Positions 1 through 7,859 of a DNA stretch of 64,000 nucleotides are shown here, piece after piece. The translations under genes were made by a program, and so were the position numbers. Positions within the stretch are counted from its first letter, which is position 1; each line of letters opens with the position of its first letter. The notes under the pieces are model-generated. The model was not told the origin of the DNA and did no database searches. It saw only the letters and a program-made list of their open reading frames with translations. Source of the DNA: CAVEFW01 sp963643505 (GTDB lineage Bacteria; Actinomycetota; Coriobacteriia; Coriobacteriales; Eggerthellaceae); contig CAVIKF010000008.1 in the NCBI GenBank assembly GCA_963643505.1, positions 1 to 64,000 of the forward strand, written 5' to 3'.

Positions 1-191
1 CTGTGATTCTCGGCGGCAGGCCTGTTTTGGCGCAGTGTCGATTTAACTGGTAATCAAACTGGCCTGATGGCTGACAAGGAAGCAAGCACGTTTTGGCGCA
101 GTGTCGATTTAACTGGTAATCAAACGGTTCCGTTAGCTTCGTAGCCGTAAACCCAGTTTTGGCGCAGTGTCGATTTAACTGGTAATCAAAT
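1..191 (+). CRISPR. Distal end of a CRISPR array: three 36-bp repeats, two complete spacers
   Basis: Repeats lie at 24-59, 90-125 and 156-191. They begin GTTTTGGCGC and end GGTAATCAAAC. The first two are identical, and the third differs only in its last base (T for C). Spacers at 60-89 and 126-155 are both exactly 30 bp and unrelated; bases 1-23 are the end of a further spacer. The degenerate terminal repeat marks the leader-distal end, so the leader and any cas genes should lie left of the window. A 36-bp repeat with 30-bp spacers, starting GTTTT and ending CAAAC, is the usual format of class 2 (type II) systems, but no cas gene is visible, so the type is inference. Confidence 0.93.
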
Positions 192-335
192 TGCATATAT
201 CGAAGGTAAGGGGATGCGGGCAAAAAGTTGGATCGTCTAGGTTCGGTTAGGAGTTCGCATGTACGGCGAAATTAAAAACTCTTCTGCCCCTTGGCTCGAT
301 ATTGCGGTATGGTCTCTTAGTTGAATTAAAGGTAT
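192..335. other. Intergenic stretch between CRISPR end and surface gene
   Basis: No open reading frame of note, no tRNA and no anti-repeat matching the CRISPR repeat was seen here. It probably holds the promoter of the following gene, but no convincing -10/-35 pair could be picked out. Confidence 0.4.
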
Positions 336-394
336 GTGACAGGCACCTGGCACCTGTCATGAAAGGTATGTGACAGGCACCTGGCACCTGTCAG
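336..394. repeat. Two copies of a 25-bp palindromic repeat (REP-like)
   Basis: Copies at 336-360 and 370-394 have arms GTGACAGG and CCTGTCA around a CACCTGGCA core. They lie inside a 34-bp direct duplication that begins AAAGGTATG. Related copies occur at 4601-4625, 4636-4660 and 21134-21158. None is followed by a T tract here, so a simple terminator role is not supported; a REP-like or mobile-element-derived repeat is more likely. Confidence 0.85.
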
Positions 395-439
395 GAGGTG
401 CCCGTCGTCTGTCTATCTCGAATCGCGGCGGAGGTTATC

Positions 440-3400
440 ATGCGTAAGAAAATCATAGCAACGACTTTGTCTTTGGCATTGTCAACAGCCATGTGCCCGG
501 CGATTGCCCTTGCAGAGCTTACCGGTGCGCAAAACGCCACGGCCACATCCTTGGGCGGCGAAGACGAAAGCGCGCTAAGTGGGACCGGATACGATCTCTC
601 GTCTGCTGCGGTGACGCTTGAAAAAGGCCCCTATTATTATCGCGACGTCCAGGTGACACCAAAGGTCACGGTCAGCGCGATGCCTACCGCCGCGCAGGTT
701 TCGGAACTGCTCGCCGCAAAACAGCAGGCCCAAAACGCCCTCACGGATGCGAATGCGAACAAGAAGTCGGCCGATGATGCGTTTGCTGTTGCGACTGCGA
801 GAAACAAAACCGCGCAGGCGACGTTGACCAGCGCGCAATCAACGGCAAGAGCGGCTGCGCAAAACGCCTCCGAAAAGGCCGCTGCGTACGAAACCGCGAA
901 GTCTACCTATGAGTCTGCCTCTGCGGCCTTGCCGGAAAAAAAGACAGCCTATGAAGCTGCTCTAGCGCCCTACGAAGAGGCGAAGGCCAAAAGGGATGCC
1001 GCTCAAGCCACCTATGACTCCGCCAGTGCGAAGTATGATACGGCAAGCAGTGCTGTTAAAACGGCGCGTACGAATTGGAATGCCGTAAAGAACACCACTT
1101 ACGAGAAGCAATCCCACAACAGCGACGAGTTTTTCAAGGACATGAACTCGAACGCGGCATACGGCTTGGTCACTGGCACCAACATCGACGGTACGACGTA
1201 TTCGGGCGCTCGTGTCGCCAGCGTTCTTGCCGAGACCGATCTTGACAGCGACACCGATGCCACCTCTATTGACAACATGGTCTATGCCATTTCGATGATT
1301 GACCGCTACAACGAGTTGCGCACAGCTGCGGGGCTTTCTGCTGTTGGTGTGACCGACTACAACATGGCTTTAGAGCAGGGCAGCGTCAACTGGTCTGATA
1401 CCAATGTTGGCCATTCCTCTGGGTGCGGCAACGAGAACCTCGCCTGGGGGTATACCGATCCGTCCCGTGGTTGGTATTACGAGGAAAAAGAGGTGTTCGA
1501 CGCCGAGTATATGCGAATCACGGGCTCCACTACCGGATGTCCTGGCCCAGAAGTGTATTCTTGGTATACCACAAACCGCTCGCAGTGCTCGTTTGCAGGC
1601 GTCGTCGGTCACTACATCAACTTCATGAACCCTCGTTGGACTTCGATGGGTATGGCGTACGATGCAAACGGTTCTTACGGCGGCGGCGACTGTTGGGGTG
1701 AGAACTTCTCCGCCGGCATCTCGTCAACTCGCGGCACCGTCTATACGGCAAGCGATTACCGTAGCCGCTTTATCACCTGGCTTACCGACAAGTACGTCTC
1801 AGACGGCATGACAACGGCTGATGCCACTACCACCGTGAACGGCGTGTTTGCTAAGGCTGATGCCTATGTCGCATTCGGCACTGCAAACACGAACTACGCC
1901 CTTGCATACAATGAGAAGAAGGACGCAGGGGCTGCTTTGACCTCTGCGCAGGAGGCGTTTGATCCTGTAGAGGCGGAATATACCGCGGCTAAGGCCGACT
2001 ACGATGCGGCTCTGGCCAAGGTTACGGCAAGCAAGACCGCTATGGATACCGCCGAGCAGGAGAAAGACGGCGCTGCGAGCACTTCCCAGCAAGCAAATCA
2101 GGCCTTGACGCAAGCACAGCAAAACGCCAATGATGCCCAGATCGCCGCAAATGCTGCCCAAGCCGCCGCGACCCAGGCCGCCCAAGACGCGACCCAGGCC
2201 GAAGCCGCCTATAACTCCGCTAACACCTCCTACGAGGAAGCAGCGGCAGGCAACCCCGTAACCCTTACGGAGGGCGTCCACTACTCGGTCTCCTATGCCA
2301 ATAATGACGCGATTGGGACCGCTACCGTTACCGTCACGGGTATCGGGTCTAACACGGGCCAGACTTCCCGTACCTTCGAGATAGAGGAGTACAACCCTTG
2401 GCCGACGGAGGGTCTTGAGGGATTTGTTGCCCGCCTCTATCGCGACATCCTTGATCGTCAACCTGAGGCGGCGGGTTACTACTTCCAACTTGCGGCGCTT
2501 CGCGCTGGCGCCTCGCCTGCGGAGATCGCGTACAACTATTTCAACTCTGAGGAGTATTTCGCAAAGCATGAAACCCCGCAAAAGACTGTGGAGCGCGTCT
2601 ACCAGGTTATGTTCGGCCGCGCTCCCGGGAACGGTGAGGAGGCAGGCTGGGTCGAGAAGATGGAAGTCGGCATGTCCGTGCGCTACGTTTTGCAAGGTTT
2701 CAGCCAATCGCAAGAATACCGCAACTATTTCGGATCCCTCGGTTTGAGCGCTGACGCGATCGAGTTGTACAACGCCAACGCTGACAAGGCGTGGGATACT
2801 GACGGGAACCTGGTCTATGCTGGCGGCAACGACCGCGACCGCAACGAAGGCGCGACCGCTTTTGCAAAACGCATGTACACGATCGTCCTCGGCCGCTCGG
2901 ATGTGGTGGGGGTTGACGGTGGCATCGATGTGGCCGGCCTCAACGTTCAAGCGGGGGCTATTGTCAACGGCATGGCTTGCTGGCAAATCGCGACGAACTA
3001 TTTTGACAGCGCCGAGTTCAAGAACAACAATTACGGCAACTACGACGCGGTCGCCATTGCCTATGAGGCGATCTTGGGCCGTGCGGGCTCCGATTCCGAG
3101 ATCAGGGGATGGGTCGAGGAGAAGGAGGATAAGTGCTACTCAGTCGCCGACCTTGTGCTCCATTTCTGCAACTCTAACGAATTCAATGCCATCTGCGAGA
3201 GCTATGGCCTGACGAGCGGCATGCGCGGCGAGACCGCGCCGTCTTTGCCGGGCGCCAGCGAACACACGTGGTCCGGTTCGGTGTGCACGCACTGTGGCAA
3301 GGTCGTCCAAGTCGCCCATACCCATGCTTGGGGTGGCTACGCCTACAACAACGACGCGACCTGCGAGGGCGACGGCACCGAGACCCGCACCTGCGCGTGC

Positions 3401-4591
3401 GGCGAGTCCGAGACCCGAACCGCCTCCGGCACCGCGTTTGGGCACGACTACTCGAAGAGCTCCGTGTCAACGCCCGCGACGTGCACAACCGCAGGCGTCC
3501 GAACGTACGTGTGCTCCAACGACTCCTCGCACACCTACGTCGAGGCTGTTCCTGCGCTTGGGCACGACTACGTAAACGGTTTCTGCACGCGATGCGGCGT
3601 CCGTGCTCCCATAATTGCCTCCGAAGGTGGTCCCTTTGCCTCCATCGACGGTCTGACCTTCACGAACGGCGTTGACTATCCGTGGACCGATGACGGCGAC
3701 CGCATCGTCTCGAGCAACGTTGGAATCGCTAGCGCACCTTCCACGTTCACTTTGACAGCGAACAGGGCTGGTACGCTCTCGTTTGGCTACGAGGTCTCTC
3801 CGGGAGTTTCCCAGGGCAGCCTCAACGTGAGCGTCAACGGTGTCGTGCGTGAGGGGTGGAACTGCGCCGCGTCCGGCACGTACTCCGTCACTCTTGCGCA
3901 AGGCGATGTTGTCGAGATCTCCTATGAGAAGGAGTCTTGCAGCTGTCGTAACTGCGCATGGGTTGGGTCGGCCTCTTTCGACTCTGTAACCACCAGTCCG
4001 TTTGCCAACGCCACGGTGGGAGATGTCGTCTCGTTCGGCTCCTACGAGCAGGACGGCGATACGACAAATGGCAGCGAGGCGATTAAGTGGCAGGTGTTGG
4101 CAATCGACGGCAACAAAGCACTCGTTACCACTTGCTACGCCATAGAGTGCCTGCCGTTTAACGAGTCGGGCGGGGAGTGCGTGTGGGCCGACAGCAGCTT
4201 GAGGTCCTGGCTCAATAGCGACTTCCTCTCCTCTACCTTCTCCGTCGAGCAGCGGTCGTTGATTCCGGTCTCGGAGCTTCAGAATGGAGCTAACCCTTGG
4301 CACGGGACGTCGAGTGGGGGCGCGACCTACGACAGGGTTTTCCTGTTGTCCTACAGCGAGTTCGCTTCGTACCTCGGTGATGGCTCGACTGGCAAATGCG
4401 CCTGCACCGCGTATGCTAGTGCCAAGGGCGCCTACGAGGCCAATGGCTCGACAACTTGGTATCTCAGGACCGCCGGCAAGACACAGTCTAGCGCGATGAT
4501 GATTGACGCATCCGGTTATGCCTATGCGACTGGTGTTGGCGTTGCGAGCACGAACAGGGCAGTTCGTCCAGCGATGTGGGTGAAGATGTAG
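440..4591 (+). CDS. Secreted CAP-domain / DUF4214 / DUF6273 mosaic surface protein
   Basis: An ATG at 440 with GGAGG six bases upstream gives a 1383-residue protein with a clean signal peptide (MRKKIIATT to ALA-E). An in-frame GTG at 398 would only add residues before it. Visible order: an alanine-rich coiled coil (about 85-210); a CAP/SCP domain (about 275-425) with the GHSSG, ENLAWGY and VGHYIN segments that carry the family's His/Glu tetrad; a second coiled coil (490-600); a small beta domain; three DUF4214 repeats (655-925); a region of paired Cys motifs of the CTHCG kind interleaved with GHDY (940-1057); a beta sandwich; and a C-terminal DUF6273-like domain (1190-1383). There is no LPXTG motif, dockerin or C-terminal membrane helix, so anchoring is unclear. 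The role is inferred to be a cell-surface or secreted adhesin or enzyme scaffold. Palindromic repeat pairs flank the gene. Confidence 0.88.
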   Translation: MRKKIIATTLSLALSTAMCPAIALAELTGAQNATATSLGGEDESALSGTGYDLSSAAVTLEKGPYYYRDVQVTPKVTVSAMPTAAQVSELLAAKQQAQNALTDANANKKSADDAFAVATARNKTAQATLTSAQSTARAAAQNASEKAAAYETAKSTYESASAALPEKKTAYEAALAPYEEAKAKRDAAQATYDSASAKYDTASSAVKTARTNWNAVKNTTYEKQSHNSDEFFKDMNSNAAYGLVTGTNIDGTTYSGARVASVLAETDLDSDTDATSIDNMVYAISMIDRYNELRTAAGLSAVGVTDYNMALEQGSVNWSDTNVGHSSGCGNENLAWGYTDPSRGWYYEEKEVFDAEYMRITGSTTGCPGPEVYSWYTTNRSQCSFAGVVGHYINFMNPRWTSMGMAYDANGSYGGGDCWGENFSAGISSTRGTVYTASDYRSRFITWLTDKYVSDGMTTADATTTVNGVFAKADAYVAFGTANTNYALAYNEKKDAGAALTSAQEAFDPVEAEYTAAKADYDAALAKVTASKTAMDTAEQEKDGAASTSQQANQALTQAQQNANDAQIAANAAQAAATQAAQDATQAEAAYNSANTSYEEAAAGNPVTLTEGVHYSVSYANNDAIGTATVTVTGIGSNTGQTSRTFEIEEYNPWPTEGLEGFVARLYRDILDRQPEAAGYYFQLAALRAGASPAEIAYNYFNSEEYFAKHETPQKTVERVYQVMFGRAPGNGEEAGWVEKMEVGMSVRYVLQGFSQSQEYRNYFGSLGLSADAIELYNANADKAWDTDGNLVYAGGNDRDRNEGATAFAKRMYTIVLGRSDVVGVDGGIDVAGLNVQAGAIVNGMACWQIATNYFDSAEFKNNNYGNYDAVAIAYEAILGRAGSDSEIRGWVEEKEDKCYSVADLVLHFCNSNEFNAICESYGLTSGMRGETAPSLPGASEHTWSGSVCTHCGKVVQVAHTHAWGGYAYNNDATCEGDGTETRTCACGESETRTASGTAFGHDYSKSSVSTPATCTTAGVRTYVCSNDSSHTYVEAVPALGHDYVNGFCTRCGVRAPIIASEGGPFASIDGLTFTNGVDYPWTDDGDRIVSSNVGIASAPSTFTLTANRAGTLSFGYEVSPGVSQGSLNVSVNGVVREGWNCAASGTYSVTLAQGDVVEISYEKESCSCRNCAWVGSASFDSVTTSPFANATVGDVVSFGSYEQDGDTTNGSEAIKWQVLAIDGNKALVTTCYAIECLPFNESGGECVWADSSLRSWLNSDFLSSTFSVEQRSLIPVSELQNGANPWHGTSSGGATYDRVFLLSYSEFASYLGDGSTGKCACTAYASAKGAYEANGSTTWYLRTAGKTQSSAMMIDASGYAYATGVGVASTNRAVRPAMWVKM

Positions 4592-4600
4592 CCGAAAAAC

Positions 4601-4660
4601 CTGACAGGTGCCTGGTGCCTGTCAGGTATTGTCATGTGACAGGTGTCAGGTGCCTGTCAG
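4601..4660. repeat. Two further copies of the 25-bp palindromic repeat
   Basis: Copies at 4601-4625 and 4636-4660 start 10 bases after the stop codon. Their arms are (C/G)TGACAGG and CCTGTCAG, with cores TGCCTGGTG and TGTCAGGTG. The second copy reads more like the reverse complement of the 5' copies at 336-394, so the upstream gene sits between paired, partly inverted elements. No T run follows either copy. Confidence 0.82.
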
Positions 4661-4709
4661 GTTCGAAAAAATCGAGAAGTCGTTTTCGACCATCGTTTGT
4701 CTTTTAAAC

Positions 4710-4715
4710 TATACT
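4710..4715 (+). promoter_or_regulatory. Candidate -10 box (TATACT) for the 4774 gene
   Basis: TATACT lies 59 bases upstream of the preferred ATG in an AT-rich patch. The upstream -35 region (TTCGAC at 4685) is weak. It is placed correctly just after the repeat pair. Confidence 0.4.
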
Positions 4716-4773
4716 GGGATTCCAATAATTTTATTAAAGAATAATGCGAATCTACGGGGTGGGGACGTTGACG

Positions 4774-7635
4774 ATGCTCAAACGATGGTTGTTGGTAGTG
4801 GTCACGCTTTTTGTGCTGGCCATCCCCTTGGGGGCATTCGGTGTCGAGTCGACCCTGCAGGGCGAACCTGCCTTACAAGGCGGTAGCACCCAGCAAGGAG
4901 CGCCTGCCCTGCAAGCAGAGTCAACCTTGCAAGCAGAGCCGACCCCGCAAGGAACCGCAACCCTACAAGAAAACGACCTCACGCCAAACACGTTCATCGC
5001 ACTTGGTGAGCCAGGCGCTCCGTCGGGGACTCCTGACGACCCCTTCCTCATTTCGACCGAAGAGGACCTGGCCGCCTTCGCAACGAGCGTCAATGGCAAG
5101 CGTGTGACCAACGGTGTGTGGGAGGACGCGCAATCAGGTGCCCACGACTATGCGGGGCTCACGGTACAACTTGCCCAAGACATCACGCTGACCTCGTCAT
5201 TTACTCCTATCGGTATCGGTATGAACATATCCGGTTCTGTCGCGACCCCGATATGCTTTTCGGGCATCTTCGATGGCCAAGGCCACACCATCAGCGGACT
5301 GTATTTTACAAAAGCTTCGAACCCTCTGATCAATAGCAACTATCACGGGGCGCAATGGTTCAGCGCGCTGTTTGGAGCAGTGAAGGACGCGAACGTTATC
5401 AACCTGGTGGTCCAGTTGTCGCCTAAGGCCACGTTTAGCGTCAACACTCTCTCCTCTGAGGCAAGCGCCGGGTTGATAGCCCAAGTCGTAGGGGGCGATA
5501 CAATTGTGACCTGTTGCGGCGTGGTAGGAGACCTTTCGGGCACCTCCTCCCACCTCGGCGGCATAGTGGGCCGTGTCGAGGGCGGAACGTTGGACATGTC
5601 TTATTGCTACCACCAAGGCAAGCTTGTGACCGCATCTTCCGGTGGCGGCCTGGTGAATTGTTCATCCGCCACGGTGAAGTTGACCTCTTGCTACCAAGCG
5701 GGGCAGGTCTCGTCCACGAACACGAGCACCTACGCGTCTCGGTTCTTCGGCCAATTGGTGGGTACGGGCTCGGGCTATACGTTGGCGGGGTGTGTCGCGT
5801 CCTCAACCGATGACTTGGCAGGCGGAAACGCCAAAAACAAGCAGACAGGGTGTCTGTCCGGGATCGAGGTTTGGAACACCACTGCAGTCCAAGGTGCGCT
5901 TGGCACCCAATACTTCGGGTACGGAGAGGCCCCGACCACCTTCCCTGAGCTTGTTGCCAAAGCGCAGCCGAGCTACGTCGTGTCCTTCTCGGTCGGAAGT
6001 GACGTGGCTGGGGCGAGACCGTCCTCCTTCAAGGCCGCACCAGGAACATCCATCACCATCCCTACCAGCACGCTGACGCGCAAGGGCTACGTCTTCTCCG
6101 GATGGCGGATCAGCGGGGCGCCGGGGGAGACGGGCTCGTCGGGAGAGGCGCCCGCGCCGGGGGAGACGGACGCGACGTTGTACAACGCCGGCGACACTCT
6201 TTCCATGCCGCGCGGCAATCTTAGCTTTGAGGCGGCGTGGACCCTTGTTGAGGCGGTGGAGATCTCCACGGAGGCCGAGCTTCGCACCTTTGCCGAGGGA
6301 GTCAACGCAGACACGATAAAGACCGACAACCTGCGCTACGTCTTGACGTGCGATATCCAACTTACGAGTCCTTGGACGCCCATCGGCAACGACAAACACC
6401 CATTCGAGGGGATCTTCGATGGCCAAGGTCATGTCGTTAGCGGCATGCAGGTCACCAACGACTCCCTGTCCTCAAGCGACTCCTCTACCGCAAGCACCTA
6501 TGCCGGATTCTTCGGTTACGTGAGCGGTGCCGATATCACAAGCCTCGGCGTCGAGGGGACCATCGACGCGGATTCGGCCACGTGCACAGGCGGGCTCGTC
6601 GGTTCCACGACAGGGAGCGCTGCAACGTCAAACAAGCCCGAGGACATGACACACGTGAGCGCATGCTACGCGAACGTGACAATAAACGCTGGCGGCTTTG
6701 CGGCGGGTTTAGCGGGCCGCTCGACACGCACGAGCTTTGAGGATTGCTATGCCGCCGGATCGGTCCGCCTTGTCTCGGGCGGCAAGGCGGTAGGCGGCTT
6801 GGTGGGATACTACCAATCCGCGTCTTTTTCAGACACGTCCGCCCCGGCAATCCAGCGCTGCTTCAGCGTCTCGACGGTTGCGTCAGCCGAGGAGGGAGCG
6901 TGTGCGGGCAACCTCTTTGGCAAGGTCAGCGAGTACTACGCGAAATGCGACAAGGCCGCATCGTGGTCGCGCGCGATGGAGGTATACGCCCTTGCGAGCG
7001 ACCTTTGCGCCTACTACACCGAAAGCAATAACGGGGATACTTCCAAACTCGCAACCGAGTTTGAGCCCTTGTACGAAAAGTCATCCGCGGACATGAAGGC
7101 CGATACCTTCCTTCAAGCCATGGGCTCCGCGTTTGTGGCGGACAGCTCCGACGAGAAGCTCCAAAAAAACAACGGGTTCCCGATCTTGGCATGGCAACAG
7201 GTCTTGGTGGCCCCGATCTCGATCTCAACGACGCCCTTTGCGACCGCGGGGGGCGAGGCGCTCTACCTGGTCACCTACACAGGTGATGTCGCAGAGGGCA
7301 AGATGCCGACCATCAAAGGCGAGGCGTGCTATTGGAACGGGAGTGCATACGTCACGTTGATGACGCGCTCCGAGGCGGGTGCCTTGGTGTATGCGGATGT
7401 TGCACAGGTTGAGGGTTCGGCGCCCCAAGCGACGTCCTCTGACGTGAATGGGGACGGGAGCTTGTCCATCATCGACGCCCAAATCGCCTATGACCTGGGC
7501 GCGGGACGCTACAACGGATTCGACAAGCTCGATTGCGGCGCCTGGCTCCGTGCCGATGCGAATGGGGACGGGGTCCTCGATGCGGCGGACGCTTGGGCGA
7601 TTCAGCATGCGATACATGAGGGCTTTGATGTTTAA
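4774..7635 (+). CDS. Secreted GLUG / InlB-repeat protein with C-terminal dockerin
   Basis: Start chosen at ATG 4774, which follows a GGGGTGGGGA stretch and opens directly into a signal peptide (MLKRWLLVVV to GAFG); an ATG at 4744 has no good ribosome site. The product is about 953 residues. After the signal comes a low-complexity stretch of seven-to-eight-residue LQxE/PALQ units (about 20-65). Two blocks rich in GLUG-type motifs (GGLVGY, AGLIAQV; about 80-380 and 500-740) flank an InlB/Flg_new-type domain (RKGYVFSGW; about 400-490). A pre-dockerin module contains VTYTGDVAEG, and a type I dockerin (about 889-952) has two DxNGDG calcium loops and the DAQIAYD helix. It is likely displayed or assembled on the surface through the dockerin; no catalytic domain was recognised. 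Confidence 0.88.
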   Translation: MLKRWLLVVVTLFVLAIPLGAFGVESTLQGEPALQGGSTQQGAPALQAESTLQAEPTPQGTATLQENDLTPNTFIALGEPGAPSGTPDDPFLISTEEDLAAFATSVNGKRVTNGVWEDAQSGAHDYAGLTVQLAQDITLTSSFTPIGIGMNISGSVATPICFSGIFDGQGHTISGLYFTKASNPLINSNYHGAQWFSALFGAVKDANVINLVVQLSPKATFSVNTLSSEASAGLIAQVVGGDTIVTCCGVVGDLSGTSSHLGGIVGRVEGGTLDMSYCYHQGKLVTASSGGGLVNCSSATVKLTSCYQAGQVSSTNTSTYASRFFGQLVGTGSGYTLAGCVASSTDDLAGGNAKNKQTGCLSGIEVWNTTAVQGALGTQYFGYGEAPTTFPELVAKAQPSYVVSFSVGSDVAGARPSSFKAAPGTSITIPTSTLTRKGYVFSGWRISGAPGETGSSGEAPAPGETDATLYNAGDTLSMPRGNLSFEAAWTLVEAVEISTEAELRTFAEGVNADTIKTDNLRYVLTCDIQLTSPWTPIGNDKHPFEGIFDGQGHVVSGMQVTNDSLSSSDSSTASTYAGFFGYVSGADITSLGVEGTIDADSATCTGGLVGSTTGSAATSNKPEDMTHVSACYANVTINAGGFAAGLAGRSTRTSFEDCYAAGSVRLVSGGKAVGGLVGYYQSASFSDTSAPAIQRCFSVSTVASAEEGACAGNLFGKVSEYYAKCDKAASWSRAMEVYALASDLCAYYTESNNGDTSKLATEFEPLYEKSSADMKADTFLQAMGSAFVADSSDEKLQKNNGFPILAWQQVLVAPISISTTPFATAGGEALYLVTYTGDVAEGKMPTIKGEACYWNGSAYVTLMTRSEAGALVYADVAQVEGSAPQATSSDVNGDGSLSIIDAQIAYDLGAGRYNGFDKLDCGAWLRADANGDGVLDAADAWAIQHAIHEGFDV

Positions 7636-7640
7636 GCGGT

Positions 7641-7835
7641 GGATTGACCATAAAAGCTGCGGGCTAGCCGAGCGACGGGCTAGCCATGAAAACGGTGGGT
7701 TGACCAAGAAAGCGGCGGGCTAGCCATGAAAACGGTGGGTTGACCAAGAAAGCGGCGGGCTAGCCACAAGATCCAACATGCAAGACACGGGGCTTCGGCA
7801 CCCGAGCTGCGGCTAACCGAGCTGTGGCCTAGCCG
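7641..7835. repeat. 40-bp tandem repeat array between two dockerin genes
   Basis: Two perfect 40-bp units (7681-7720 and 7721-7760, starting TAGCCATGAAAACGG) follow a degenerate unit from about 7641. Further short GCTAGCC/GAGCTG echoes with roughly 15-bp spacing continue to about 7835. Nothing coding is apparent. Confidence 0.85.
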
Positions 7836-7859
7836 CAAGAGAAAGAGAGAAGGGAAAAC

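Noticed and set aside
336..394. Palindromic repeats as transcription terminators
   Set aside because: No T tract follows in any orientation, and true T-tailed terminators are found separately at 17270 and 21164.
398..439. GTG start 14 codons upstream of the first surface gene
   Set aside because: The signal peptide and the GGAGG site both fit ATG 440. The upstream codons lie just after the repeat element.
1799..2986. 395-codon minus-strand frame
   Set aside because: A shadow of the CAP/DUF4214 gene, with no recognisable protein features.
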